DNA from: Arsenicibacter rosenii
Lineage (GTDB): Bacteria > Bacteroidota > Bacteroidia > Cytophagales > Spirosomataceae
Length of the DNA stretch: 64,000 nt
Assembly (NCBI RefSeq): GCF_001870735.1
Contig: NZ_MORL01000005.1
Coordinates: 1-64,000 of the forward strand
Direction of reading: 5' to 3'
Part shown: in pieces, positions 46,318-55,659 of the stretch
How the letters are laid out: each line of letters starts with the position of its first letter
How positions within the stretch are numbered: the stretch's first letter is position 1
Program-made: the position numbers and the translations under genes
Notes under the pieces: generated by a model
What the model was told of the DNA's origin: nothing
Databases searched by the model: none
The model's input: only the letters and a program-made list of their open reading frames with translations

Positions 46318-47892
46318 ATGGAAGTACGCTTGAATTATACAGACATACAAGGCAACATTCTGGCACACAGCGTTGAATTCGGCTTTTTCAAGGCCCGCTA
46401 CCTGTTTTTCAGCATCAATAAAGTAGACAATGGCCGTGCGTTTGTCCGGCAGTTGCTTCCGCTTATCACCAGTGCGGCCGTCTGGCTTTCTGAAGAAAAC
46501 ACCCGGGCCACGGCCGTCACCACCAATGTGGCCTTTACCTACAACGGCCTGAAGCAGCTGGGGCTTCCGGTGTTGTCGCTGCAATCGTTTCCCGATGAGT
46601 TTATTGTAGGCATGCGTGGCCGGCGAACCATCCTCGGCGACGATGGCCGCAGCGATCCGGAATGCTGGGATAAGGTCTGGCACGAAGACATTCACGTTTT
46701 TGTATCGATTGAGGCACGGGAGGATCAGGCCCTCGAACAACGTTATGCCCAAATCCTCGCCATGGCTGCCGAAATCGGGGAGATTCACCTGCTGGACGGC
46801 CACCGGACCGCTGTCGATGGGGTTACGCTGCCTTACCAGCAGGCGTCTGTTCTGTACGAAAAAGGCATCCCGACGGCCAAGGAACACTTCGGATATTCAG
46901 ACGGCATCAGCAATCCGTTTTTCGAGGGTATGCCCGACGACCTGGGCAATGTGATGGGCGGCGGCAAAAAAGTCCGTTACGGTGATCCCGAACAGCCTTC
47001 GACCTGGGCTCCCCTGCAAACCGGTGAGTTTATTTTAGGCTATCAGGACGAAGCACAGGAGTATCCTGTTGCGCCAACCCCGCCGTTGCTGGCCAAAAAC
47101 GGCTCGTTTATGGCCTACAGCAAGTTTCACGAATATGTGGGCCGTTTCAATGCCTATCTGGATACCTGCGGGGCCGTGTTTCCCGGCGGTAAAGAAGCGC
47201 TGGCGGCCAAATTTGTCGGAAGGTGGCGGAATGGGGCACCCTTAACCAGTTTCCCCAACGAAGCCGACGCCAACGCCATTGCCCTGAAACGGCAGCTTGC
47301 CCTTGCGGCCATCAACACCGCCAAAACAACGGATGAGCTGGTCAACGCCAGGGCCGCGTTTAAGGAAATCAATAAAAAATTCACCGCCTTCGACTACAGT
47401 AAAGACATTGAAGGCAGCCGGTGTCCGGTGGGAGCACATACCCGCCGGGCCAATCCGAGGGGATCGCTGGAGTTCGGTCAGGATAAGGCGTTTAATACCC
47501 CGAGCGCCCTGGATGACCGCCGCCGGATGATCCGCCGTGGCCTGCCCTACGGCATCGCGCCGGACCCGGCCAGCAATAACGGCGACCACGGTACCATTGT
47601 CATGAGTATCTGCGCCAGCATTAAACGCCAGTTTGAATTTGTCTTTCAGCAATGGCTCAATTACGGCAACGACTTCAAACTGGCCAACGACAAAGACCCT
47701 ATTCTGGGTAATCATGACGAACTAAACGGCGTTCCCCAGGGCAGAATGGTTGTTCAGGGCGATCAGGATACGGCGCCGTATTTCCTGAGCCAGATTCCCC
47801 GGTTTATTGAAACACGCGGGGGCGACTATTTCTTTATTCCCAGTCTGACCGCCCTCAACAGCATCGGTGAAGGTATTGTTGACCCAACCTGA
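46318..47892 (+). CDS. DyP-type heme peroxidase
   Basis: The 524-residue enzyme carries both DyP hallmarks: the distal GYSDG (FGYSDGISNPFF, ~191) and the proximal heme His in CPVGAHTRRANPRG (~373), plus the opening DIQGNIL. An inserted segment (~300-360) places it with the longer C/D (V) DyP classes. It oxidises organic substrates with peroxide. No signal peptide is seen, so it is cytoplasmic. Encapsulin is absent nearby. Its neighbours are two unknown paralogues upstream and a P450 downstream. Confidence 0.92.
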   Translation: MEVRLNYTDIQGNILAHSVEFGFFKARYLFFSINKVDNGRAFVRQLLPLITSAAVWLSEENTRATAVTTNVAFTYNGLKQLGLPVLSLQSFPDEFIVGMRGRRTILGDDGRSDPECWDKVWHEDIHVFVSIEAREDQALEQRYAQILAMAAEIGEIHLLDGHRTAVDGVTLPYQQASVLYEKGIPTAKEHFGYSDGISNPFFEGMPDDLGNVMGGGKKVRYGDPEQPSTWAPLQTGEFILGYQDEAQEYPVAPTPPLLAKNGSFMAYSKFHEYVGRFNAYLDTCGAVFPGGKEALAAKFVGRWRNGAPLTSFPNEADANAIALKRQLALAAINTAKTTDELVNARAAFKEINKKFTAFDYSKDIEGSRCPVGAHTRRANPRGSLEFGQDKAFNTPSALDDRRRMIRRGLPYGIAPDPASNNGDHGTIVMSICASIKRQFEFVFQQWLNYGNDFKLANDKDPILGNHDELNGVPQGRMVVQGDQDTAPYFLSQIPRFIETRGGDYFFIPSLTALNSIGEGIVDPT

Positions 47893-47934
47893 TGCAACCT
47901 GGTCAGGGTTCTCATCTTATACCTAACGTAGCTT

Positions 47935-49140
47935 ATGTCTGTCTTTACCAGTCTATTAGAAAAGCCCGGCGTACAACGGTTCTTCTGGAACGTACTCCGC
48001 GCCGTATCGCCGGTGATTGTCTTCCGCAAAACCGTGCTGATCAGTGGGTATCCCGAAGTCGTACAGGCGCTTACCCGGGACACCGACTTTACCATTGCTG
48101 AAATTAATCAGGCCCGGATGGACGGGCTGGATCTGGCTTTCTTTCTGGGCATGGATCGCAGTGCGCAGCATGACCGCGAACTCCGGATGATGCAGCAGGT
48201 TGTTAAACGGGAGGATCTCGCCCTCATCCAGACACTTGTCCGGCAAAAGGCGGCCGAATGCCTGGAGAAAGCCAGAAGCAACGGCCGGATTGATGTTGTA
48301 AACGACTATGCGCGTGTGGTACCGGTCAGCCTGATCCGGCATTATTTCGGGCTCGATGCATTCGAGGACCGGCAGATGATGGGCTGGATGCGCGCTCTTT
48401 TCCACCATCTGTTTCTTAATCTGACCAACGACGAGGCCATTGCCGCTAAAGCCACCACGGCGGCCGGTGAACTCTCTGCCTATCTGACCGCTTATATTGC
48501 CCGATACCGGCAGACAGGCACCTACGCGCTTCCGGAATCGGATACCGTACTCGACCGGTTATTAAAGCTACAGGACCAGGAGCCCTGGATCACGAATGAT
48601 GTCATCCGCCGGAATATCAGCGGCTTTATCATCGGATCTGTCGACACCACGAGTAAATGCTGTGCGCTGGCCATGGACGTATTGCTGGATAAAAAAGCGT
48701 ATACCGCCGATGCCGTGCAGACAGCCCTCCGGAACGACACAAAAACCATCGGCCGTTATTTGCTGGAAGCCTTGCGGTTTAACCCGCATAACCCCATTGT
48801 GTTGCGGTATAACCAGTCGGCCACAACGATCAGCAGCGGCGCCAGGACCTATGCCATTCCGGCCGGTGCAACCCTGTACATCGGTATTGCGCCGGCCATG
48901 TGGGATACCCGCGTATTTCAGCAGCCGGATACGATCAACCTGTCCAGAACGGCAGAATACCTGCACTTCAGTTACGGGCTGCATGCCTGTTCGGGCCGGT
49001 ATATCAACATGGCCCAGATTCCTGAATTAATGGCGGGCTTACTGCGCTTACCAAACATCCGGAAAGCCACCGGCGATGAAGGAAAAATGGTGTTCGACGG
49101 GCCCTTCCCGGATCGGTTTATGCTGAATTTTACGGCCTGA
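47935..49140 (+). CDS. Cytochrome P450
   Basis: The 401-residue soluble P450 is complete in motif: I-helix GSVDTTS (~233), ExxR as EALRFNP (~278) and the heme loop FSYGLHACSG (~344) with the axial Cys. The C-helix region HDRELRMM is also visible. No TM anchor is seen. No ferredoxin or reductase gene is adjacent, so electrons come from elsewhere or it uses peroxide. It lies 42 bases after the DyP gene and 96 before the DDIDDTAM protein, pointing to a shared biosynthetic role. Confidence 0.92.
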   Translation: MSVFTSLLEKPGVQRFFWNVLRAVSPVIVFRKTVLISGYPEVVQALTRDTDFTIAEINQARMDGLDLAFFLGMDRSAQHDRELRMMQQVVKREDLALIQTLVRQKAAECLEKARSNGRIDVVNDYARVVPVSLIRHYFGLDAFEDRQMMGWMRALFHHLFLNLTNDEAIAAKATTAAGELSAYLTAYIARYRQTGTYALPESDTVLDRLLKLQDQEPWITNDVIRRNISGFIIGSVDTTSKCCALAMDVLLDKKAYTADAVQTALRNDTKTIGRYLLEALRFNPHNPIVLRYNQSATTISSGARTYAIPAGATLYIGIAPAMWDTRVFQQPDTINLSRTAEYLHFSYGLHACSGRYINMAQIPELMAGLLRLPNIRKATGDEGKMVFDGPFPDRFMLNFTA

Positions 49141-49236
49141 TGCCTGCAAAATCCGGGGGAGTATATAGTTTTGCGGCGATCCTGACGTTACAGATTCGCT
49201 GCCGGAACCCGTCTATACTACCCCGGCTTTTGTTTC

Positions 49237-50325
49237 ATGGTTACTCCCTCCTCCCTCCTTCGCCGGCTGGCGGCGCTACAGACCGATACCGATCCGGTGT
49301 CCGGGCCGGGGTTGTTTCCGTCGTACCGGATTCAGCCGGACTGGGGCGGCTACCGGCGGGCCGATGTCAATGTCTTTTTCACGGCCAGTATTGTCTTTGT
49401 CCTGCAGCAACTGCGGGCGCAGCTACCACCCGGCCAACAGACAATTATTGATCACATCCGGCAACGGGCACAGGCGGCTTATCCGCAATTCCGGAATAAA
49501 GACGGCCTGCCCACCTATAATTTCTGGCCGACTACTCCTTCCCGCCATTTCCCAAACGGGCGGTTGTTCCACCGGTTCGACCACTTCCGGATTCCGGACG
49601 ATATCGACGATACGGCCATGGTCTATCTCACCAGTCAGCCCCCGCCCGCCGATGCCCGCTGGCTGACCGGTAAACTGGCGCAACACGCGAACCTGGCTCA
49701 GGCCCACGGCCCTATCCGCAATACGTTCCCTGAGTACCGGGACCTGCCTGCGTTTTCGACCTGGTTCGGCAAGCACATGCCCGTCGACTTCGATGCCTGT
49801 GCCATGAGCAACATGCTGTATTACCTCTATGCGGCCGATGCACCGGAAACACCCCAGATGACCGCCAGTCTGCATTACCTCCGCCACATTGTCCTGTCGG
49901 GGCGGTACAAAACACATCCCTTCCGGTGTTCACCACACTATGCCCGTACCTCGCTGATCATCTACCATCTGGCGCGGCTGGCCGGTGCCTTTCCGGTGCT
50001 GGAGGCGATTCGTCCGCGACTCATTGCCGATACGCTCACCGAACTGCCGTTTGCTGCGAACCGGATTGACCGGCTCATGCTCCGGACATCGCTCTACCGG
50101 CTGGCTCCCGACATTGCCCGCCACCAGACCGCACCCGTAGACCTGACCGGCATCGAAGCCGACTTTTCGTCCTTTCATTTCTTTATTGCCGGCCTGCTGA
50201 CCGCCTATGAACACCCGCTCCTGAACCGACTGGCCGACCACCCGTTTGTTCAGCTCCGCTGGCAGTGCGACGCCCACTGTCTGGCCCTGCTCCTGGAATA
50301 TCTTTTGACAGGATTACAGGATTAA
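49237..50325 (+). CDS. Terpene-cyclase-like alpha/alpha-toroid protein (DDIDDTAM motif)
   Basis: The 362-residue protein contains PDDIDDTAMVYL at residues ~120-131. It resembles the Asp-x-Asp-Asp motif of class II terpene cyclases (DIDDTAM in plant copalyl-type enzymes). The rest is helix-rich with regular Trp/Tyr and Phe residues (GLPTYNFWP near 90; SPHYARTSLIIYHLARL), compatible with one alpha/alpha barrel. It is shorter than known class II cyclases, which need two barrels, so it may be a one-domain relative or an isoprenoid-binding partner. No signal peptide. It follows the P450 in one direction. Family assignment is tentative. Confidence 0.5.
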   Translation: MVTPSSLLRRLAALQTDTDPVSGPGLFPSYRIQPDWGGYRRADVNVFFTASIVFVLQQLRAQLPPGQQTIIDHIRQRAQAAYPQFRNKDGLPTYNFWPTTPSRHFPNGRLFHRFDHFRIPDDIDDTAMVYLTSQPPPADARWLTGKLAQHANLAQAHGPIRNTFPEYRDLPAFSTWFGKHMPVDFDACAMSNMLYYLYAADAPETPQMTASLHYLRHIVLSGRYKTHPFRCSPHYARTSLIIYHLARLAGAFPVLEAIRPRLIADTLTELPFAANRIDRLMLRTSLYRLAPDIARHQTAPVDLTGIEADFSSFHFFIAGLLTAYEHPLLNRLADHPFVQLRWQCDAHCLALLLEYLLTGLQD

Positions 50326-50368
50326 GCCGTAATTTCGTTACCATTAGGTATTTGACTCTCTACCCAAC

Positions 50369-51760
50369 ATGACACGACTTGTATTCATCCTGCTTTGCAC
50401 CCTGCTGACGCTCCCGGCTATGGCCCAGAATTGTCTTAAACTGTCAGGAATCATTCAGGATCTTACAACCCGCCAGCCTGTTTCGGCCAGCCTCTACGTG
50501 CTGGTGCCGGGCGGCAGTATACACGCCGGTAAAAGCGACGAAAACGGCCGGTTCACCGTCGATGTGAATTGTAATGCCACGGCGCTGATCATCGAACACC
50601 CGAATTACCGCAGCCAGCGTTTGCTGGTAAAACCTACCCTGACCATGCCCGCCAGCGAAGCGGTTGCCATTACGGTGCCGATGATTCCGAATAGTTTTCA
50701 GCAGGTTAGCGTACGGCCACTGACGTCGGCGGAGTTTAAACTGCTGTCGCCCAAGGTGAATCCGAAGTCGAAGCAGCGGAGTTTATTTTTTATGTCGGAT
50801 GTGTATACCACAGCGCCGGTCCGGGCACGGACCTGTTTTCATTACATGACTGCCGACTGGACCAACTGTCTTGATCCGGATGTAGAAGGCCGCTTTGAAC
50901 TGGCTTTTGCCGAAAAGGATGAACTAACGGTGGAGGTGAAGTCGCCGGGCTTTGATTTTTACCAGGGAATGCTGACAATCGACGCGGCGAATGGCCGGCT
51001 CCGGCACGACTACCGCCTGTTCCGTGATCTGGTCAGCTTTTCGGTACGGGTGCAGAATGCCAACGGTACGCCGGTTACTGAAACCTTCCGGTGCGAAATC
51101 CGGCCGGTGGCGGCCGGTGCGCCGCCGGTTACCCTTAATGCGGGCCGCACCTGGCAGAGCAGCTACCTGTTTTTTCCGCAAGCCTACCGGCTAGCGCTGG
51201 TTGATGCCCGAAAGCAAATTCGCCATCAGCAGGACGTGGTTCTGCGCGAAGGATTCAATATGCTGGAAATCAAACTGCCGCCGGTTGCCGAAACGCCGAA
51301 GCCAACGCCCCCGGCCCCTACCGTAACCGCAACGGTAAAACCAGCCTCTCCTGCAACGCCTCCGGTCAGCGACGAGCCGGCCGTTACGTTTGAGATTCCG
51401 GGCGTAGCCGCCCTGAACCTGCCCGATTCGATTCCGCCGATTTATTTCCGCCAAAGCAGTTATGAGCTCATGCCGGAATCAGCCCAGGTGTTGCGGGCCG
51501 TAGCGGCCTATCTGAAAAAGAATCCGAAGTATCAGGTAAAAGTCATGGGGCATACCGACAATGTGGGAGATCCGGCCAAAAACCAGACCCTGTCGCAGTA
51601 CCGGGCCATGGTGACGGCCACCTTTCTGCGCCGCCTCGATGTAACGGACGAGCGCCTGACCACAACCGGTTTCGGCAGCCGTTACCCGATGGCCCCGAAT
51701 GACACGGAAGAAAATAAAGCCAAAAACCGGCGGGTAACGCTGAAGCTGACGGGCAAGTGA
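50369..51760 (+). CDS. OmpA-family protein with N-terminal carboxypeptidase-regulatory-like domain
   Basis: The 463-residue protein has a signal peptide (~1-20, ending AMAQ), an N-terminal beta-sandwich (~24-110, VDVNCNATALIIEHP) and a second beta domain. A Pro/Thr-rich linker (~305-335) leads to a C-terminal OmpA/MotB peptidoglycan-binding domain (~355-463: YFRQSSYELMPESA, GHTDNVGDPAKNQ, LSQYRA, NRRVTL). It should tether the outer membrane or a complex to the cell wall. It follows the DyP/P450 cluster in the same direction but is probably functionally separate. Its stop codon is part of a tandem repeat. Confidence 0.88.
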   Translation: MTRLVFILLCTLLTLPAMAQNCLKLSGIIQDLTTRQPVSASLYVLVPGGSIHAGKSDENGRFTVDVNCNATALIIEHPNYRSQRLLVKPTLTMPASEAVAITVPMIPNSFQQVSVRPLTSAEFKLLSPKVNPKSKQRSLFFMSDVYTTAPVRARTCFHYMTADWTNCLDPDVEGRFELAFAEKDELTVEVKSPGFDFYQGMLTIDAANGRLRHDYRLFRDLVSFSVRVQNANGTPVTETFRCEIRPVAAGAPPVTLNAGRTWQSSYLFFPQAYRLALVDARKQIRHQQDVVLREGFNMLEIKLPPVAETPKPTPPAPTVTATVKPASPATPPVSDEPAVTFEIPGVAALNLPDSIPPIYFRQSSYELMPESAQVLRAVAAYLKKNPKYQVKVMGHTDNVGDPAKNQTLSQYRAMVTATFLRRLDVTDERLTTTGFGSRYPMAPNDTEENKAKNRRVTLKLTGK

Positions 51761-51797
51761 TTTTAGAGAACCACAGCTGATTTTAGAGAACCACAGC
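51758..51797 (+). repeat. 20-base tandem duplication at the OmpA-family stop codon
   Basis: TGATTTTAGAGAACCACAGC occurs at 51758-51777 and again at 51778-51797. The first copy contributes the TGA stop. Confidence 0.9.
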
Positions 51798-51880
51798 GAT
51801 CACAGAGAGTAAGCACAGAGCTACACGACGTATAAATTAGTGTGTAACTCTGTGCCAAACTCCGCGTAACTCTGTGGTTT
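51789..51880. repeat. Palindromic intergenic repeat between convergent genes
   Basis: The left arm (AACCACAG, GCACAGAG, CTACAC) is mirrored on the right (GTGTAAC, CTCTGTGC, CTCTGTGGTT). The repeat ends within the stop of the DUF4174 gene. It probably terminates both transcripts. Confidence 0.75.
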
Positions 51881-52331
51881 AATTCTTTTTCGCTTCCTGC
51901 TTCCGCATCGGCATACTGTCGATAATCTTAAAAAGCTCATCGGGAGCGGCAGGCGCGGAAAACCGGTGCTTTACGGTACCGTCTTTGCCAATGAGCCAGC
52001 CCACGAAATCATCTGCGGGGTTTAGTTTAAAATCGCCCCCCATCAGGAACTGCCGGTCGGGCTCCATGACCAGGGAGTTAATCAGGACAATAACATCCAG
52101 ATCCCGTTCGGCCACCTGCTGGTCGGCCTGCCGGAGCGATTCCTGCTGTTCGATAAGGTAGTGTTGTGCATCTTCGCGGCCGTACAGCAACAGCACACGG
52201 CGATGATCTTTTTTGTCGGCCAGAATCGCCTTCAGCGATTTAGTCTGGTTTGCAATGCTTTCCATAACGATGAGAGTAAGAATACTAAAATGTATCACTA
52301 ACAACCATCGCAGACGGCTTTGTGTTTTCAT
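51879..52331 (-). CDS. DUF4174-domain protein
   Basis: The 150-residue protein starts at 52331 (MKTQSRLRWLLVIHFSI), which gives a signal peptide or anchor; a longer start at 52352 is possible. The body has a thioredoxin-like pattern without the CxxC (RVLLLYGREDAQHYLIEQQ, VIVLINSLV, VGWLIGKDGTVKHRF), as in DUF4174. Function is unknown; periplasmic location is likely. The stop lies inside the palindromic repeat. Confidence 0.75.
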   Translation of the reverse strand: MKTQSRLRWLLVIHFSILTLIVMESIANQTKSLKAILADKKDHRRVLLLYGREDAQHYLIEQQESLRQADQQVAERDLDVIVLINSLVMEPDRQFLMGGDFKLNPADDFVGWLIGKDGTVKHRFSAPAAPDELFKIIDSMPMRKQEAKKN

Positions 52332-52376
52332 GATGTTAAGCCGTGCTGCCATCCACGACCATACACAGCACGTTTT

Positions 52377-52754
52377 TTAGTAGAGATCTTCCGAACGCTC
52401 CAGCATCAGAATCGACGCCTGGGGGATGATAATGTACTTCTGTCCGTCGTATTCCAGGTCAATGGCGTTCCGTTGCAGATAAATGGCCAGATCGCCTTCC
52501 TGCGCCTGCAAAGGCATATATTTCACTTTTTCTTCCGTTTCTTTCCAGGGCTCATCGTCAACCGGCGCCGGAATCGGATAGCCGGGACCTACCTTAATCA
52601 CATAGCCCGACTGGACCTGTTCTTTTTCGTGCACGGTCGGCGGCAGGTAGAGTCCGCTGGCCGTCCGGTCGCCCGGATCTTTCGGTTTAATCAGAACGCG
52701 GTCGCCTACGATAATGAGGCGTTTCAGTTTATTATCGGCCGTAATCTCAATCAT
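52377..52754 (-). CDS. GroES-family (Cpn10-like) protein
   Basis: The 125-residue protein has the Cpn10 barrel pattern: IIVGDRVLIKPKD, TASGLYLPP and a mobile-loop region. GYVIKVGPG follows, and the C-terminus reads EYDGQKYIIIPQASILML. It is longer than GroES because of an insert near residues 55-85. A separate GroES partner of GroEL is likely elsewhere. It is in line with the DUF4174 and yidD genes but spaced. Confidence 0.83.
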   Translation of the reverse strand: MIEITADNKLKRLIIVGDRVLIKPKDPGDRTASGLYLPPTVHEKEQVQSGYVIKVGPGYPIPAPVDDEPWKETEEKVKYMPLQAQEGDLAIYLQRNAIDLEYDGQKYIIIPQASILMLERSEDLY

Positions 52755-52865
52755 AATGGCTTATCAACGTAGTTTATGACAATATCTCACTGTGTTTCAG
52801 CGGTGGAGGCACCGGCAAAAATCAGGCAATTTTTTACAGATTGCCAAATTGTCAGCCTTTACCGC

Positions 52866-53075
52866 TCAGGGTACCGGATCATACCCGTGCCCGCCCCACG
52901 GATGACAGCGGCTAATCCGTTTCATTCCCAGCCAGCCCCCCTTGAGCGGCCCGTGTTTCTGCACGGCTTCGATCATGTATTGGGAACAGGTAGGCGTATA
53001 CCGGCAGGCATTCGGGAAGAAGGGAGACACGGCTGCCTGATAAAATCGTACAAACCAAATAACTATCTGTTTCAT
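52866..53075 (-). CDS. yidD: YidD membrane protein insertion efficiency factor
   Basis: The 69-residue protein has an N-terminal amphipathic/hydrophobic helix and the YidD signature [15 protein letters not shown], plus [15 protein letters not shown]. It assists Sec/YidC-dependent insertion. It is divergent from lgt. A possible promoter (TATCTTTG) for lgt lies upstream. Confidence 0.93.
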   Translation of the reverse strand: MKQIVIWFVRFYQAAVSPFFPNACRYTPTCSQYMIEAVQKHGPLKGGWLGMKRISRCHPWGGHGYDPVP

Positions 53076-53101
53076 CTTTTCTCACTTAAACCGACTTACC
53101 T

Positions 53102-53109
53102 TATCTTTG
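53102..53109 (+). promoter_or_regulatory. Candidate lgt promoter -7 element TATCTTTG
   Basis: TATCTTTG fits TAnnTTTG, 46 bases before the lgt start and on the divergent side of yidD. Confidence 0.5.
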
Positions 53110-53154
53110 CCCGGTTTAGTTCATTAACACCAAGGGTTCTGAAAACAATCCAAT

Positions 53155-53973
53155 ATGCTGCAATACATTATCTGGGATATTAATCCCGAAATCTTTCACA
53201 TTGGCTCATTCTCCATTCGCTGGTACGGTTTGTTATTCGCACTTGGCTTCCTGATCGGGATGCAGATTATGACCCATATTTTCAAAAAGGAAGGCAAACC
53301 GGTGGAAGATACCGACACCCTGTTGCTGTATATGGTGATTTCCACGGTCTTAGGTGCCCGGTTAGGTCATTTCCTGTTTTACGAACCTGAATTGTTGATT
53401 AAAAACCCGCTGCAGGTTATTCTGCCTCCTTTTGCCGGCCTGGCCAGTCACGGAGCCGGGATCGGTATTTTGCTGGCCCTGTGGTTTTATTCACGCCGGA
53501 AACGCAGCATAGAGACAGGGCAGACATTTTTGTGGGTAACCGACCGCATTGCGATTGTCGTGGCGCTGGCCGGTGCCTTTATCCGGCTGGGTAACCTGAT
53601 GAACTCCGAGATCGTTGGCCGGCCAACGGACCTGCCCTGGGGGTTTGTGTTTATCAACAACGACGAGTTTGCCAAAATACCCCGGCACCCTGCTCAGTTG
53701 TATGAGTCGCTGTCCTGCTTTGTGTTATTTTTTATTCTGCTTGCCGTCTGGAACCGTAAGAAGGCAGCAACGCCGCACGGAAGCCTGCTGGGCATTTTCC
53801 TGATTGTTGTCTTTACCCTTCGCTTCCTGTATGAGTACCTGAAAGAAAATCAGGTCTCGTTTGAAAGCACGCTGTTCCTGAACATGGGGCAGATTCTGAG
53901 CATACCGGCTGTGTTACTAGGTATTTTCTTCCTGGTTCGCTCTGCGTCTAACCACCCGCCGGCAAGGAACTAA
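53155..53973 (+). CDS. lgt: Prolipoprotein diacylglyceryl transferase
   Basis: The 272-residue inner-membrane enzyme transfers diacylglycerol to the lipobox Cys. Seven TM segments are visible, with the Lgt signature RLGNLMNSEIVGRPTDLPWG, the N-terminal IRWYGLLFALGFLIG, and RHPAQLYESL. It is required for the lipoproteins encoded in this window, such as 8005-9561 and 54096-55490. A bidirectional terminator follows. Confidence 0.96.
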   Translation: MLQYIIWDINPEIFHIGSFSIRWYGLLFALGFLIGMQIMTHIFKKEGKPVEDTDTLLLYMVISTVLGARLGHFLFYEPELLIKNPLQVILPPFAGLASHGAGIGILLALWFYSRRKRSIETGQTFLWVTDRIAIVVALAGAFIRLGNLMNSEIVGRPTDLPWGFVFINNDEFAKIPRHPAQLYESLSCFVLFFILLAVWNRKKAATPHGSLLGIFLIVVFTLRFLYEYLKENQVSFESTLFLNMGQILSIPAVLLGIFFLVRSASNHPPARN

Positions 53974-53996
53974 CAACGCAATAAAAAGTGGTGGCA

Positions 53997-54059
53997 TGAC
54001 CGGCAGACAAACCTGTTAAACAGGACCATCTGCCGGTCATACCACCACTGCTATCTGCT
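53997..54059. terminator. Bidirectional terminator between lgt and the haloperoxidase gene
   Basis: The 21-base arms AGTGGTGGCATGACCGGCAGA (53997-54017) and 54039-54059 are complementary with one mismatch. A small palindrome CCTGTTAAACAGG (54022-54034) sits in the loop. Confidence 0.85.
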
Positions 54060-54095
54060 ATCCGGCATCAACCAGATCCAGCATCTGCTTTCCTC

Positions 54096-55490
54096 TTACT
54101 TTGTCCAGTTCAGCGTATTGATATTCCGCCCCAGCGTCCGGCCTTCGCGCAGGCCGGTTTCATTGTCTTGCCGGGTATGAATCCCGCCCAGGAACCGTGA
54201 AAAAGCCGACTCCTCTGCTGACTCCCAGAATGACTTAAATGACCGGGCTTTAAAATCTGTATTCCGTTTGGTATCCCGGACACGGCTTACGTGCGAATCA
54301 TCAGTAAAGGCAAAATCGTCGCCAAATAAGCCGGTCAATACGGTAGCGGCCGCTGCCGACTGCGTCGCGTGCCCTGATGTATACCCCGGGAACGGCGGTG
54401 CCGGCCAGAACGGTACCCATGACGGATCGATTGCACGGCGCACAAACGTGTATGGCCGCTCATTCATGAAGGCATATTTACACTTCCAGCAGTGCACAAA
54501 AGCATCGGCTACGGCCATACCCACGCGGGCAAATGCTTCCACCGAACGACTCAGATTAGCGTTGCTGGTTTTAACCGCAATACGCGCCAGGTTATAAGAG
54601 TGGCCGGGCGGGGTAAAGGTTTCGCTCGGATCATCGGCCCACCAGATTGAGATTTCTTTTTCGGTCTGCGTCAGCGTCATGTTTTTGGTGTATACCTCCA
54701 GATATTGCGCATAATACTGCGACGTCGGGCTGGTTGAAATAGGCAGTGGTTCCGGAACCGGCATTGTACTGGAAGCACCAACAAACAGCCGGTTGCGGCC
54801 CCAATAGGGCTGCATCGGAATTTTCTGCCCGTTTTCGGTAGGGCGCCAGAAGCCATTGCCAACCGGCAAACTGTAATCGGCGGGGAAGTTACGGGTATAG
54901 CCCTCGTGGCCGCCGTCGGTTTTCGACCAGGCAAAGATGGCATCCGCTACACGTTTACCAAAGTCCGTCGACCGGTCATTTTCCTCCTGTGAAGCCGATT
55001 TAAACCGGGCAAACAACGCTGATTCCAGCGAATCGACGGCTGTTTTAGCCGCTGCCGATGCGTTGGCATGCAGACTGCGCAGAATAGCGGCCTCGGCCGC
55101 GTTGACGCTGAGGTTCCAGTTATAGCTTTTGCCGGCCTCGATCTGCGGCAAGGTACTTAAGCCTTGCAGCTGACCAGCCAGCGAACGGCGGTCGGAGATG
55201 CCGGGCACGGCTGCCTCATACATGGTAATACCGGCAAAGCCCAGCGCCCGTGACGCAACCGGCGGCGAAAAACCCGCACTCTGCCGCACCAGACGAAGCT
55301 GCATGGCCGACCATTTCAGCGCAACCTCATTCGTTAATTTATCAGCAGACTGGCCGCCGGGATTCACAGCCTCACTTTCCGGATTTTGCCGGCAAGACTG
55401 TAATAAACTCAACAAAAGTAACAGCAACGCAATGCCCGTAGCCGAAGCCTGACGGCGCGCTTTACTGTGCACACGTAATTGTTGTTCCAT
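54096..55490 (-). CDS. Vanadium-haloperoxidase/PAP2-family lipoprotein
   Basis: The 464-residue protein has a lipobox (LLQSC, ~33). It carries the three PAP2/vanadium-haloperoxidase motifs: K-x6-R-P (KYAFMNERP, ~338), TSGH (~371) and the SRFLGGIH segment with catalytic His (~438). The long N-terminal helical part is typical of vanadium-dependent haloperoxidases. It may oxidise halides or act as an acid phosphatase at the periplasmic or outer surface. It is monocistronic, convergent with lgt and divergent from dnaG. Confidence 0.82.
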   Translation of the reverse strand: MEQQLRVHSKARRQASATGIALLLLLLSLLQSCRQNPESEAVNPGGQSADKLTNEVALKWSAMQLRLVRQSAGFSPPVASRALGFAGITMYEAAVPGISDRRSLAGQLQGLSTLPQIEAGKSYNWNLSVNAAEAAILRSLHANASAAAKTAVDSLESALFARFKSASQEENDRSTDFGKRVADAIFAWSKTDGGHEGYTRNFPADYSLPVGNGFWRPTENGQKIPMQPYWGRNRLFVGASSTMPVPEPLPISTSPTSQYYAQYLEVYTKNMTLTQTEKEISIWWADDPSETFTPPGHSYNLARIAVKTSNANLSRSVEAFARVGMAVADAFVHCWKCKYAFMNERPYTFVRRAIDPSWVPFWPAPPFPGYTSGHATQSAAAATVLTGLFGDDFAFTDDSHVSRVRDTKRNTDFKARSFKSFWESAEESAFSRFLGGIHTRQDNETGLREGRTLGRNINTLNWTK

Positions 55491-55651
55491 AAGATACGTT
55501 GGTAATAAGAGGATTCGTACATAAACGGTACTATGATTTCATTAAAGCAAATATGTTGCCAAACCAGGCAAACGAGAGACTTTTTCCAACACGTTAATTT
55601 CATTCGGACGAACTAACACCAATCAGGTATCGGTCTGTACCCGGGAATGTG

Positions 55652-55659
55652 TACCTTTG
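55652..55659 (+). promoter_or_regulatory. Candidate dnaG promoter -7 element TACCTTTG
   Basis: TACCTTTG matches TAnnTTTG about 145 bases before dnaG. The rest of the 313-base spacer (55491-55803) has no gene. Confidence 0.4.
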
